A DNA stretch of 64,000 nt, from assembly GCA_003833135.1 (NCBI GenBank), contig QZLH01000020.1, positions 99,558 through 163,557 on the forward strand, read 5' to 3'. Numbering within the stretch: position 1 is the first letter of the stretch; every line of letters begins with the position of its first letter. Shown in pieces: positions 1 to 12,642 of this stretch. The DNA is from Oehlia diaphana. Taxonomy: Eukaryota; Glomeromycota; Glomeromycetes; Glomerales; Glomeraceae. A model generated the notes under the pieces. The model was not told the origin of the DNA, ran no database searches, and saw nothing but the letters and a program-made list of their open reading frames with translations. The position numbers and the translations under genes were made by a program.

Positions 1-310
1 ATTTATATAAAAATATGAATTCTGATACCACAATTCACTTTTTATATATAAAATCAATATAAAAATGTGAATTCTGATACTGCAATTTACTTTTTATATA
101 TAAAATCAATATAAATGTAAATTTCAGTACTGCAATTTATTTTTATAGATAAAACTAATATAAAAATGTAAACTCTGATATCACAACTCACTTTTATTAT
201 ATAAACCAATATAAAAATGTGAACTCTGATATTGCAATTTACTTTTATTATATAAAATCAATATAAAAAGTGAATTATGATACCATAACCTGTTTATATA
301 AAATCATAGT
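1..310. repeat. Tandem repeat, about 51-bp unit, six copies
   Basis: The unit carries GAATTCTGATAC, then a short CAATTTACTTTT-like stretch, then TATATAAAATCAATATAAA. The GAATTCTGAT-like landmark recurs near 17, 69, 119, 171, 221 and 272, giving a period of 50 to 52 bases. Copies differ by scattered substitutions (for example GAACTCTGAT and GAATTATGAT), so the array is not freshly amplified. It may continue beyond the left edge of the window. No coding potential is seen. Confidence 0.85.
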
Positions 311-2203
311 TTTAGGTTAACAGGTCATTCAGGTTATATTGATGTTACAATCTGAACTGATGCTGAATTGCAATTGCTAAACCTGTCCTGATAAATTTAG
401 ATCAATCTGTCAGATTATTTAAATTTGGTTAATCTGTTAAAACTCTAATTGTCTTTTCAAGATGTGTCAAATGGTAGTAAGTTTATTTTCTAACTTTAAT
501 ATATCATGAGATAATTAATGCTAAAATTTTTTAAAAAAACTAACACTAGAATTGTATCTATTAAATAATCTTGATATCATTTGATAGGTTTTAATAAGAT
601 GAAATAATTAGAATTGCAAAAAATGCAAAAAAAAATAAAAATCAGTGATTATAATAACTTAAAATTTTGAAGATTTGTTGCTAAATGTGTAAAGGTTATA
701 AATATAAAATTTCAGCCTTTTATCTATCTTATTTCTTTGTCTTACAATCGATTTTTTAAATTGAAAAAAAATATTGTTAAAAATTCAAGCAGGGTGTAAA
801 TTTTATAAAGATTTGATATTGTTCTTAGACATTTAATAATCAGCATGTATATTTGTAATAAAATATTATAAACATAAAAGAATATCTTTTATTAATTTAT
901 TAAAATTTTTTTTTTGCTATTTAATTAATCAGTTTATCTGCAAATTAGGATTAAAGTTAACTTAAAAATTATTAATAAAACTCAATTTTAAAGCATTAAG
1001 CTTATTTGGATTGATATTTTTTCAAATAAATATAATATTATTTATCTAATATTAATTAGATTTTATTATAATCCTTTATAATTTTTATATTTTAAATCCA
1101 ATTTTTCCTTTCAACTAATATTAAAGGTTAGGGCCAATTGCTGATCAATATAAAATAAACTTTGATTTCAAATTTCTCAACAGCTAACAAATGATAAAGT
1201 GTGAAATTTTTTTATTAGTATCAACATTATTTAAGCTTTATTTTATAATTATCCAATCCTTAATAAACTACTATTTGAATGCTGTACCAGAATTTTTATG
1301 ATTTTATAGCTTAAATTTTTAGTGACTTTTTTTTTCAATCAAAAATTGATTGAGAGACAAGAAAATGAAATAAAGAGCTAAAATTATATATGCATAATAA
1401 TTACACATTTAACAATAAAATTGTAAAATTTGAAACAATTTTAATCATTAGATTTTTATTTTTTGCACTTTTTGTAATTTCGATTACTTTTTTTGAGAAC
1501 TGTATAACTTGACTTTATATGATTACTCAATGGGCAGCTTTTTGATTTTTTGCATTTTTTATAAAAATCAGATTAAACTAAATTAAACTGCTAGTTTTTC
1601 AGTATTAAAATTTGAATTGAATTAAATTGAATTTTGAACCGATTTCAAATTAGTTTCCAGTTTTAATCTAATTATTCAGAGTTTTAGTCATAATTTTCAA
1701 AAAAAACTAAGCTTCATCTATTATTATAATTCTTTAAATATTAACTAATAATAAAGAAGAAGCCTACTTTCTAAGTGAGCACCTTTACTTTAACTTATAC
1801 TTCAAAAAGAAATCTTTGCAACATTTTCAAAAATAAAGAAACTAATGGGAAAATAATAGGAGAAAAGTTTTGCAGAAATATAAAATTATCTTTGATAAAA
1901 ACTGCTTCAAGTTAGTAACTTCACCAAAATTAGAAGTTAAAAATCCATTTAAATCTTAAAAAAAGTACTTTACAACTATTTGAGTAAAAAAGCTTAAACT
2001 TTTCCTTCAACAACTTCTGCTAGAAAAATGGTCAAGTAATTGTTAAATAAAAAATATAGTTTATTCCTTTGAATTATATTTATTTTATCAAAAATCATTT
2101 TACTGACAATTATTTTACTAATAGATATTTTACCAATAAGATTATTTTACAGACAAATTAATTATTTTATTAATAAAAAAATTTAGGATTGTAGTTGGAT
2201 TAA
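311..2203. other. AT-rich intergenic DNA, no gene recognised
   Basis: Long A and T runs with stops in all frames. No exon-like segment, tRNA or clear transposon end was recognised. The right part lies directly downstream of the MPP10 stop codon and should hold its 3' UTR and polyadenylation signals. Confidence 0.6.
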
Positions 2204-4873
2204 TTATAATTTTAAAAATGTAGAATTATTATTATCTTGGTTTTTACTTTTTACTGCTGATTTTTTAATTCCATCTTTATCAATAATAGTAATATTCTAC
2301 AAAAATAATTTTAATAAATTTAAATTAAATATAAGTTTAATTAATATAAAATATAAAAGTATTTACCTTCTGTCCAATTAAAGAATCCAAGATATTTTGT
2401 TTGGAATGTTTATTACCTAATCCAGGATTCATTCTATAAAACAAAATAACGATTTATTTATAATAATATAAAATAAAAAATAAGTATGAGAAATATACAA
2501 AATTACCTTTCAATAACTTTCTTTTCACGTTCTTTTAAGACTTTCTCTTTTTTCTTAGCACGTTTTTTTGCTGCACGAATTCGATTCTTTTCAGTTGAAT
2601 TTATTTCAGTTTTACCCTAAAAATATATAAATTTCATTATAAGGATCTATCACTTTTTAAAATTATAACATAATTCGTTATGTTATTACTTACCCTAATT
2701 TCTCCTTTCTTTTTATCATATATTTCTTCAGGTGCCAATAATTTAGCATCACTAACATTAACAGGTATAATTTCTTCCATTGAGATTGCAGGTACATTAG
2801 CAATAATAGAAATTTCTGGTTTGGGCTATTGTTATGTAAATAAACAAAATAAATATTATATAAGGTCAAAAAAAAAAAACTTAAAATAAATATACAAACT
2901 TACTGGTTTAGGAGTAAAATGAAAATTACTTAAAGCATCTAATTTATAACATAAATCCTTAAACATATTTTCAATTTCTTTATGTTCTTTTTTTAGTATT
3001 TCATCTTTTTCGTTTGTCGCACTTTTTGTAGTTTGCTTAATATAATCTTCTTCATATATTTCAGCTAAAGATTTCTTTGATTTTTCGTCTGATATTTCAA
3101 CTAATTTTGAAGGTAAAAATGGTCTAAAATTAGGATCACGTTTACGTTCAACATCATCAAATGTTTCCTAATTAGAAAAGTATATTAATATTATTTCTTA
3201 AACTGTTCTTATTTGTTATTAATTATATACTTACATCCAAAATCCTTTGTTTAATTATATCTTCAAGTTTTTTTGTACTCTCCTCAGTTATCATAGGCAC
3301 AGGCTAATATATATATTTTAAATTAAAAACTTTGAAGACTTAAAACAATAAATAAGAACTTACTTTTATAATATGATCAAACTCCAAATCTTCTTCCAAC
3401 AAACTATTTATAGGTCTATCTTTACTTGATGCCTAATATATAAAAGCAGTATGAATAATTAAAATATTGTATAAATAATAAATTTAAAATTTCATGCTTA
3501 CCTCTCCAATAAGAGTCCAATCTTTTTCAGCTACATTTTCCATTTCAAGCTGCTTAATTTGTTTATTAACTCTTTCTTGATGAATTTGAAAAGCTGATTT
3601 TGGTTCTTCAATTAAATAAAGATAAATAAATTTTAGATTGCTATTACCTTCATAAATTCTATTTTAAATAATTTGAATAATTTATCTACCATCATTATCA
3701 CTTTCGTCTTGAGTAAATAAATCTCGAACTTTGTTATTAAGAAAATCATCTGAATCTTCAAATGAAACACTATCATCATTTTTTGTTTTACCTATCAATT
3801 GTTTATTTAAACCATCTAATGATGATCTCTTTTGATTTTTTTTTTTCTTGGGTGGATCGAAGAAGTCACTATATTTTACATCTGAAAAATACAATTTTTT
3901 TTTTAAAAAAAAAACAAAATAAAGTTCCTTCTAAATATATAATGCACAATACAAACCATTAGCATTCATCTCATCATCATCGTCAAATTTGTCAGGGTCT
4001 AATTACATAGATAATATAAATGTTAATGAATTTATAAGGACTAACAAACAAAATATATAAGAAATAACCTGCAAAATAATCAATTTCATCAGAATCTTCA
4101 AAAATTTCATTATTTTCGGTTATTTTATTGAATTCTAGTAAATTAAAAAATTCATCATCCAATTCATGACGGGTTTCAACTACTTCTTCCTCATCTTCGT
4201 TTGCTTCACCAGAATTTTCTCTCAATTCATAATCATCACTTTCTTCAGCTTCCTCTTCCACTAAATCATATTTTTCATTAATATCCATTTGTGATAATTC
4301 TTCCACGTCATTATCACTATCCTGTTCCATGATATCATTTCCTTCATTTTCATCACTATTGTCCTCCTTCTCTTCTTCATCATCTTCACGCTCAATAAAT
4401 TTTTCTAAATTACTTAATTGTGAATTAATATAATTTAAAAAAGGTTTATTTTGTAAATTTATTTCTGCCCAAATTTGTTCACTATTACAATTATCAATAA
4501 TTAATTTAAAAAATGGGTTGTCTTTTATTATCATTTCAATATTTTGTTGTAATATTGGATTATCTCGTTCTTCTCTTTTACCTTTATTAAAGGATTGTTT
4601 TAAAAGTCAATTTTATTAACAATACTTCTTATTAAGTTTAAATTATTTTCATTACGTTAAAAAAGTGATTATTAAACACAATAAAAAATGAACCTGAACC
4701 AATAATTTTCAATATAAATATATACCTAAATCATATAATTCTTTCGTGGCTTTTAAAGCTTTAGCGGATATAGTTTCATCTGGTGCAACAAAACCTTCAG
4801 GTTTATCTATAACATTTTTGACAAAAGAATTTAAGAAATTCTTTGTTATTTTATTGCTAAATTTCTTTGACAT
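2204..4873 (-). CDS. MPP10: U3 small nucleolar ribonucleoprotein subunit Mpp10
   Basis: Mpp10 is a structural subunit of the U3 snoRNP/SSU processome in the nucleolus, where it works with Imp3 and Imp4 in 18S rRNA maturation. About twelve exons run from the ATG at 4871-4873 to the TAA at 2204-2206 and give a protein of roughly 600 residues. The first exons are 4726-4873, 4069-4581 and 3957-3998 and keep frame with GT/AG introns. Family hallmarks visible in order are a short N-terminal segment, a long acidic D/E-rich stretch, [53 protein letters not shown] and [13 protein letters not shown], then a Lys/Arg-rich tail ending in FLKL. The order and spacing match human MPHOSPH10 and yeast Mpp10 as I know them. 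Two CACGTG boxes lie upstream. The inner exon ends were read by eye and could shift by a few bases. Confidence 0.93.
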
Positions 4874-4933
4874 GGTTAGAAAAAAAAAACCAAAAAATTA
4901 TAGAATAAGTTCCTTCATTGATAACCAATTCAT

Positions 4934-5029
4934 CACGTGGTTACAAGTAACCTTGGCGGCATTAACTAAACGTTACTCTAGGATGCTAGGTATTATGGCG
5001 TTAAGAAATTAAACTTCAATGATCACGTG
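4934..5029. promoter_or_regulatory. Two CACGTG E-boxes upstream of MPP10
   Basis: CACGTG occurs at 4934-4939 and 5024-5029, 61 and 151 bases upstream of the MPP10 ATG. CACGTG is the core bound by bHLH factors such as Cbf1. The spacing fits a promoter, but binding is inferred only from the motif. Confidence 0.35.
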
Positions 5030-5230
5030 AGATAAAAATGTAAGACGCGCTTTGCAGAAAAAATTTTACAATTTTCTCGTTTTTTTTTTTGTATTTTTAC
5101 TTTTTTTATTATGTATATTTATTTAAATATGTACTTGTTTCTTTCCTTTAAAGAAAAGAAAAGTAAAATAAAAAATGAAGGACCAAAAAAAAATTTGATT
5201 ATATTAAAACTAAAATGTTCAGTAAAAATT

Positions 5231-5236
<6 letters not shown>

Positions 5237-5270
<34 letters not shown>

Positions 5271-5334
5271 GAAAAAAAAAAAAAAAAAAAATTAAAAAAA
5301 AATAATGAAAAAAAAAAAAAAAAAAAAAAAAAAA
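5237..5334. repeat. Poly(A)-rich low-complexity tract
   Basis: About 100 bases of almost pure A on the plus strand, broken by a few G and T bases. The stretch 5335-5882 that follows is AT-rich and shows no exon. The tract could be a polymerase-slippage product or an old retrotransposition tail, but no retroelement body was recognised next to it. Confidence 0.8.
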
Positions 5335-5882
5335 ATAGGAAAATTACGGTAATATTAGTAATTTTCGTAAAATTTTTTTTTTCGTTTTTTTTGCACGGAT
5401 GTTAATGTATAAAAAAACAATAATTAGTAATAAAACGGAGGGTTTGATATAAAGGAAAAACGGATATTAAGTGAAACAATGAAATGAAAATGATTAAGCG
5501 AAATATAAGGTAGATGGGTGTATATAACAAGAGAGCACAAAGAGAATAAACCAGTTAATTCTTCGTGTTTATAGTAATAAATTAAGCAAATCGCAGTAAA
5601 GGGTGGAAAAAGAGAATTCTATAGGCTCTATTGTTATTGATAATGATAATATTAAGAAAAGTTTGTTGCATATGTTAATTACATGAAATAAAATATTAAT
5701 GCATATACTTAAAAAAAAGTTGATAAGATGAAGCTTAAAGGAATTAATGTTAAAAAAAATTAAACGTAAAAGAGTGAAAAGGTGATCAAATAAATTAAAA
5801 ACCATCACTAAAAAAATATTACTATTAATGTATAAATATAGCTAAAAAGGAGAAAAACTGTCTAGTAATGAGAGAAAGTTAA

Positions 5883-8034
5883 TTAAGGTACAGACATGCG
5901 TCTTTCCAAAGATTCTAATCGGGCTTTCAAAGCTTTCAAAATATATTCATAATCTTTAGGTTGCGACTCTTCAGCATTACTATGTGAAGAAGCAGAAGAT
6001 AAAGGTGGGCTAGAATGTGTAATGGATGAATATTGCGAAGAGCTTTTATTCGCATTTTGAGAAAATGCGGCGGTATTCTTATTATGACTATATCCCATGT
6101 CGCTACTTGCTGTACTAATATCACTTAATCTTCTGTCTGGATCTAACGGAGGACTTGGGCTCATTCCTGTGATAGCTGTACTACTACGCATACGTTCTTC
6201 AACCTTTGAAAGACGCTTTTCTAAAGTCATCAAGTCTTTAACAACTTCCCTTTGCATTTCACGAAAATGTCCACGAACTAAACTTTCAATCATACTTCCT
6301 GAAGCTTGAAGTGTTTGAAGAAGGGTTGTCGTCTTACGAATTTGTTCTTCAAGTGTAGTTTTAAGTGAACGAGTGTCAGCTACTGTATCATAAAATGTAT
6401 CAAAAAGTTGCATGAAAGATTCTTTGGATGGCTGTTCGCCATTTGTGTGTAACATTGGACTTGTAACAGACTTAGAAATACGAGGTAAACGAGAATTAGG
6501 ACTAGGTAGAAGTAGAGGACTTGAAGTAACGCTATTAGGACGAACATCTTCTATATTATGAGGAGAGATAAGCCCATTAATACTTGCACTTGTAGAAGCG
6601 GAATGTGTATTCAAAGACTGACTATGACTTGTAGGACGAAAAGCTGAATTTGCTGACAAAGGAAATCCAGAAACATTTTGTTTATTGGAAGCTGATCTAT
6701 TTATCGGAATTGGAGCTGTCATAGGTGGTTGCCTATTATTTATTAAACCAGCAGAGTTTTGACCACGAGCTTTACTAACACCGGGCGATGCAGATGACAA
6801 GCCCGAAATGTCATTATAAGGTGGAGCAAAAACGCTGAGATTTCTTGAATTACGATTACTTCTATTTGAAGCAGAATTTCGTTTTGACAATGTGTTGGAA
6901 GATCTGTTAGATTCCCAAGTGCCTTGAGATGTATGTCTTCTATCAACAAAAGTTTGTTGTAACATTTGTTGCTGGGCTTGTTGTTGTCTTGCTTCAATTA
7001 TAGCCTTTTGTTGTTGTTTTAACTTAAGAGTGTTCCTAACTTGTTCCATAACTTCTGGATTATTAGTGACTTTGATGTTATTAGATCCAATCGCTGGTTG
7101 TACTGTAACACGTCTTCTTTTACGCATTCTATTTTCTTCATCAACTACTTCGCCAGAAGCTAACGGTGATGAAGGTGAATGAGGTGATCTAGGCGATTGA
7201 TTTGGTGAGGATGGATTTGAATTTTCACTTCCAGAATAAGACGGTGATGGTTCTTGCTTGATCGTTGGTGTTCCTCTATAAATCAAGAATAGGAAAAAAA
7301 TAAAATTTATAAATAAACACTATAATATTAAACTTTACTTTTGGTAATCTAGTTTACCTATCTGATCCCACAGGCGAGACTGTATGTTCGACCGGCGAAG
7401 TTACGCTTGAGGCATACCTTCTACTATTAGTATTATCATCGTTATCTAAAACTGCCTCAAGAGACATACGTTTTCTTCCATTCGTCGGTGGTGGACTTAA
7501 ATGTCCATTAGATGTTGATGAGTTTAAATTATTAGGAGATCTAATGTGCGGAGTATTATTTGAAATAGGTGACATTGTCGGTGCATTCACTGTAAAGAAT
7601 TCAAACTCGATATCTAAAACACTAGGTGTACGAGTTACATCAACACTTTCTAATAATTTATCAGCCATTCCTGTTGTTATTTCATTTCGACCATATTTGC
7701 AAAATTCGGCAAGTAAAGGATTTCCTAATCTAGTTCCAGCATCACTTATTGCACGAGCGGCTAAATATACATCACCAGAGCGTTCATAAAAACAATATCC
7801 GGGTGTGTCAAAATAAATTTGAGGGATTCCCCTTGATTTAAGTATGTAACCTGTTTCATTTGATTCAAAAAATATAGCATCAATGTCCCTTAAACGATAA
7901 AATGGTTGATGTGAAGGAAAATCTTGGACAGTTGGAGCGGATAAAGACGGAGAGGCAGCTACTAAGGGAAATAAATATAGACAAAATGGTTGCTGGTTGG
8001 CATATACACCAATTTGAAGCTTTGTAACTTTCAT
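5883..8034 (-). CDS. Unrecognised 689-residue Ser/Asn-rich, probably nuclear protein
   Basis: I do not recognise this family. Two exons, 7358-8034 and 5883-7275, join in frame (690 codons with the stop); the intron is GTAAAC...TATAG. Residues 1 to about 140 look globular, with FYRLRDIDAIFFES, GIPQIYFDTPGYCFYE and LLAEFCKYGRNEITTG. The middle is low-complexity, rich in Ser, Asn, Pro and Gln, with a basic cluster (MRKRRRVT) that could be a nuclear localisation signal and an IKQE that fits a sumoylation consensus. Toward the C-terminus there is a likely coiled coil (LEEQIRKTTTLLQTL, then LMTLEKRLSKVEERM), and a last helix (LKALKARLESLERRM) ends four residues from the stop. This layout suggests a transcriptional or chromatin regulator. 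That is inference only. No catalytic motif is seen. Confidence 0.8.
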
Positions 8035-9005
8035 GGTGTAAACCGTTAAACAAAGGAGTGTAGAAAATTAGTTGGAATTCGGAAGGGAAGGTAAATAAGG
8101 AAGAGAGTGAAAGCGGATAAAAAAAGAGATACTAAGGAAAGTTTATCGGAATTTAGGATTAAGTAAAAAACAAAAGTAAGGAAGTTATTTTTCAAGACTT
8201 TTTGTGATCCCCTGAAGCAGGCTATCACGCAGGCCACAAATGAGCTTAAAAAACAAACCAAATAAAGTAGGTTTGAAAAGAGAGTAAAAGAATGGAAGGT
8301 TTATGGCGAGCAAGTCTTTTGAACAGGAAGGAAGATTGCACAACCAGCAAGGAGTAAATTGTTTCAAAGACGAAGATTTTTGATTTAAATTTAAATCAAA
8401 ATCGTACAAAGTATAATCGGGTAAAAGTTATGACTTTAAAAGTAACAAACACAAACATTGTATTTGGTTTCCGTATTAAGGTTCAGCAATAAATACACTA
8501 CATTGGTAAATCTTTGAATCCCATTATTTAAAAATTTAAACCTGCTATTAATGGTCATTTCCCGGTAGTTTCAAACTTTTAGTTTAATATATATCAAATG
8601 AATTCAAATTAGGCAAAGAAAAAATTAATCCTTTTTAATTGCATTATTCTTTGTAAAAAATATACTGATAACTAAATAAAGTTTCATGAACAGTTTCATA
8701 TTTTAATGAAATTAATAAACGGTTGAAAATGTATTGGATGATTTCTTTTGAAACATATTTGAGTGTAAGATTTATGAAACCTACGTGAGATTTAGCGGAA
8801 AATATCAAGTAACAAAAATTTTTATCTTTTTAAAATTGATTTTTTTACCGAATATTTCGTCTGTCAATTAAAGTAACGCAAATCTGAAACATGAATATTT
8901 TTTTATTTATATTGTTTGTTGAGAGTAATTTAAAATTGTGACCAACCAAAATTTTCCTCATCGGATAATTTTTATTATGTAATAATAAATTTATATCATA
9001 TCAAT
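8035..9005. other. Intergenic region upstream of the 5883-8034 gene
   Basis: The stretch next to 8034 is purine-rich on the plus strand (many GGAAG, AAGG and AGAG steps) and probably holds the promoter or 5' UTR of the minus-strand gene. The rest is AT-rich with no exon-like segment. Confidence 0.5.
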
Positions 9006-9618
9006 TTAGGAAATTTTATTCTTAGAATTCTTTTTCTTCTTTCTCTTCTTTTTCTTATTTCTTTCAGCCAAATATATTGATAAAAAATCTCCTCCAAATT
9101 GTTTCTTTGATATATTGTCGTTATCCATAGAATTAACTTTTGATTTTTTTATAGAAATTTTGCTATCTTCCAAGTCCTCATTTTTATTTGTATGTCTCAT
9201 AGGGTCCGATGAAACATCATCCTCGTCATCTTTTTGATTATTTTTTCGTATTAATTTACGTTTAAGTATCATTTCTGAAACTGCTTTATTCTTAATTCCA
9301 TTCTTCCCAATCCTAAAAATTAAAACAATTATATTATGTCTAACGTAATTAATTTAAAAATTATAATAAATTTTTATTTTCGTAAATTACTGTTAAGATA
9401 ATAAACTATTGATCAATATACCTAGCAATATGTCTTTCTTGAATTGATTTGGTTAATTCTTTTTGTCGTAAAAGTTCCTCTTTTTCTTCTTTTGCCTCTT
9501 CTTCAGGATCAGGAGGTGGCAACCAAGAATCAACTAAAGTGGAAACCATATCAAAAGATACATCTAATTTAGTTCGTAATGCCTCTAATTCTTCAAAACG
9601 TTCCTGTGAAATGGACAT
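9006..9618 (-). CDS. Small charged conserved-looking protein (167 residues)
   Basis: Two exons, 9422-9618 and 9006-9312, sum to 168 codons with the stop. The first exon encodes a helical segment (ERFEELEALRTKLDVSFDMVSTLVDSWLPPPDPEEE) interrupted by a proline motif, SWLPPPDP. It continues through a charged stretch to SIQERHIAR, which joins across the intron to IGKNGIKNKAVSEMILKRKL. The C-terminal half is very basic and ends in runs of Lys. The N-terminal half resembles a small fungal family that I recall as DUF3245, whose function is unknown to me. The high charge suggests a nuclear or nucleolar protein, which is inference. The ATG at 9616-9618 is the first in frame. Confidence 0.75.
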
Positions 9619-9879
9619 GGTTAAATGTTTCGAAAATTCAGGTAAATCGAGTCACATATTTATACACGTATTAAAATGTAACACAAAATGATGTGGTTAC
9701 ATGTCTTACGTCTCATCTACACTACATTTTTCCGATCTTTTTTTTTTTATCGGTTTAATTCATCATGTGATTTATTATATTTCATATTTCAAAAAGAGTC
9801 GATGCTTATATTTCAAATGTATAATAAAGGGTATAAATAGAGTAATTCATTTAAAATAGTAGTAATTGAGTGTCCAAGG

Positions 9880-10000
9880 CAGTGTTGTCCATTTTTCATG
9901 TCCCAAGCATTTTAGATTGTCCCACACTATGTCCCAAGCTGTCCCACATTATGTCCCAGTTGTCCCAAGCATATCTGGGACATGTCCCAGCACAACACTG
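9880..10000. mobile_element. hAT-type MITE (121 bp) with intact ends and target duplication
   Basis: The element begins CAGTGTTGT at 9880-9888 and ends ACAACACTG at 9992-10000, a perfect 9-bp terminal inverted repeat. It is flanked by a perfect 8-bp direct repeat, GTCCAAGG, at 9872-9879 and 10001-10008. An 8-bp target duplication with CAGTG-type ends is typical of the hAT superfamily. The interior has no coding capacity and holds repeated TGTCCCA(A) words in both orientations. Perfect duplication on both sides argues for a fairly recent insertion. It is non-autonomous and would need a transposase from elsewhere in the genome. Confidence 0.88.
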
Positions 10001-10008
10001 GTCCAAGG

Positions 10009-11949
10009 TGTAGACATTTTCTTGAAATTTGCTCGAACTAGAAATGGAAAAAGTTTTCCATAAAGTATATCAACAATGCAATAAAAGAATAGTGAATGTT
10101 CATATCGAAAAAAAAATCAAAAAATTATATAATTAAGAGAAACATTATTAAATTTTGTGTAAAATTTAGTTTAATTCAATGTGTTATCATTTTTTAACAA
10201 GTCAAGAAATTAATCAACCAAGATTTTCGATGTACAGTATATACACATATGTAAAGTTAAATGGATATATACAAAATAACCAGGTACTTGATCTATTTTA
10301 TATAGCATTTATTTATAATTTATATACATTTCAGTTAGTTACTTAATACAATTACTGCTATAATAAGTTTCCTACAAGTGTTTACAGTACGGTAGTACGG
10401 ACATTCCAAAAAAAAAAATTGTACTCGGATATACACCTACGTTATTTTTGTAATCCGTATTAGTATTAGCGAGCTTAGTTTATATCTGCTAGTTAGCTAT
10501 CTTTAAATAATCAAAATTATCACCGAAAAAGCGTGGATGAATGTACTGATTTAGCAGTCCATCCCAGCTTTAGCTTAACCCTACCCTAATCTAACCCAAA
10601 TCCTAACCCACACGTCAAACATATGTACTAATTTATATTTTGGCATATCCGTCCGAATCTGTATTACCATATTGTACTATACCTTCCGGGACATGGTGAA
10701 GATGGGAAATAAAATCGTCTTAATTTTCCTTTTTGTTTATTCTTTCTATTTCACAAGCTTTATCAATTTTCTTAATTGTCATGTCTGCCAGTTCATTAGA
10801 TCAATCATCCCTTTTGAAAATTCTTAATGTTGCGAGTACTTTATGCATAAAAGCGATTGGAAATAGATCAACGGGAGAGGATGAATCATGTATCTGATCC
10901 ATCTGCGGTTAATGGGATCTTCCAAGCGAACAGAACTGATAATAGAAAGTAAGTAATGCGAAAAATTGGTTAACATATAAGTAAACCAATGCGTCATATT
11001 TGTTGAGCTATGTCATTTATATGTTTCATCATCAGTGAGGACAAACTCAATTTTTTGAAAATATTTCAGAGAATTTCTTTCAAATATTAAAATATTTTAA
11101 GGTTTTAGAGAAATTGCGTAATAGTAAGGATAAAAGGGTAGCGAGATTATGTGGTGATATTGTAAAAGGGGGAAAAAGGTAATGAGAAGGAGAAGGCAAT
11201 GGCCTAATAGCGAGATTATGTCTACTAGGCACTGATTAATGTATAAAGTTTGGGGAAATGTTAATATTTTGAAGGTGTTACTATACAATTCTTACTGCCA
11301 ACACAACATCCAGTAAATAAAATACTTGACAACTAAGGCTACTTCAGTTTTAGCAGTAAAACTTCTTGAGAATATACATTATTTCCTTTTTCAATGTTCC
11401 AAAAGAAGTATTGTTAATGTCAGAGTGTATTTTAGAAAGGTTGGAACACCTAGAAGTATGTAATAAAAAGTTTTGGTTATTTGGATTACCAAAAGTAAAG
11501 TTTTTTCTAGAAATACATTTTTTTTCTGCATAATCATGTGAAATTTTGTAGCTAAGGGTATGACGTCACAAAGTTTTTTACAGAGTATTGCAAATTTCTA
11601 CTTATCCTCAGAAGATAAGTATAAACTTTATTTAAAGAGACATAAATCTGAGATATCTTTAATTCCTTTGAATCTTGTTCCAAATTAATCACTTCTTGTT
11701 CTCTGAATCATTATATTCATCGTTATCTGTATAAAACTTATCTAGTCGTTCATTACCATTCTTCCTTCATACTGTGATGTTCGGAAGAACAGTCTGTATC
11801 TTCTAATCTTTTAGTAATTCGTATAGATTTCTTTTATATTCACGAGATTATTAGTTGTCCATGTGAGATTTCAGTAGCACTTATGAATGAGTTGATTACT
11901 ATGAACACATAAATTAAAACACTAATTAGCATATCAACGTGCCTAATCT
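10009..11949. other. Intergenic DNA with a degenerate repeat and telomere-like words
   Basis: No gene recognised. Around 10387-10680 the sequence is bounded by weakly inverted segments (GGTAGTACGGAC on the left, GTCCGAATCTGTATTACC on the right) and may be an old transposon. Inside it, 10570-10612 carries CCCTAC, CCCTAA and TAACCC words. Confidence 0.4.
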
Positions 11950-12263
11950 TCAAAACAAATCGACTTCTAAATGATTGTTCAGCATTGTTAAATATCTTAA
12001 AGCCTTTTGTCTTTGTATTTTGTAGAACTGAGGAAGATGAGCCCATTTGATAACAAAATTTGTGGTCAGACGACATGCAGTTGGCTCGCCTTTTTTATCC
12101 AGGAAAATCGTAAGTTGCGGAATCCGCGTTCCACAAATTCCGCAATACACTTGTCAATAATTTCATCACAATTTTCTGATGTTAGGTGTGTACATTCCGC
12201 TAAGGCTATCGATATGAACCATTTATGCAATTTAAATAGAGCAATCCCGTTTGAGATGTTCAT
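11950..12263 (-). pseudogene. Coding-like remnant in two overlapping frames
   Basis: From 12263 downward one frame reads NISNGIALFKLHKWF and ECTHLTSENCDEIIDKC. A second frame takes over near 12135 with YCGICGTRIPQLTIFLDKKG and WAHLPQFYKIQRQKA, open to a stop at 11950. The CxxC in the second frame and the ordinary composition suggest old coding sequence, but no intron or start reconciles the two frames. I could not assign a family. A frameshifted gene fragment is the simplest reading. Confidence 0.3.
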
Positions 12264-12642
12264 TTGTAAAAAATTTATAATTCAGCTACTAAAAATATCA
12301 GGATTTGGTAAATAAATCGGGTATGTTAACGATTGCTTTCAAAGGTCTTCTCAAGAAGAAAGTTAAGCTGCTTCTCGTTCAGCTGTAAGCTTGATAAGTT
12401 CCTTGACTTCCTTCAGACAACTTATCATTTAATTTCTTCAATTAATACGGAAACTTTTCCATGGAAGACACGGTTTAATTATTTTGATAAATTTAAAATT
12501 AATCTTTGGAACAAAATCTGGGGTAACGCAGTGGTAACGCAGATGATGCTTATCGTGTAAAGAGGGTGCTTAATTTCAGGGTATTGAACTCCGAAAGACC
12601 GAAACGCGCTATATTTCTATAAATGTCTTAAAAATAGAGAAA

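Noticed and set aside
4746..5012. Plus-strand frame of 88 codons (starting MAFKALAD)
   Set aside because: It is the antisense of MPP10 exon 1 and its promoter; the minus-strand reading matches Mpp10.
5111..5305. Lys-rich plus-strand frame
   Set aside because: It is a translation of a poly(A) tract with no other protein-like content.
8046..8409. Minus-strand frames rich in Leu and Phe
   Set aside because: They arise from a purine-rich tract on the plus strand, have no splice logic and lie in the likely 5' region of the 5883-8034 gene.
12520..12548. GGTAACGCAGTGGTAACGCAG resembles a cDNA-synthesis adapter
   Set aside because: It is only a short direct repeat of TGGTAACGCAG-type words and lacks the full adapter sequence, so there is no sign of contamination.
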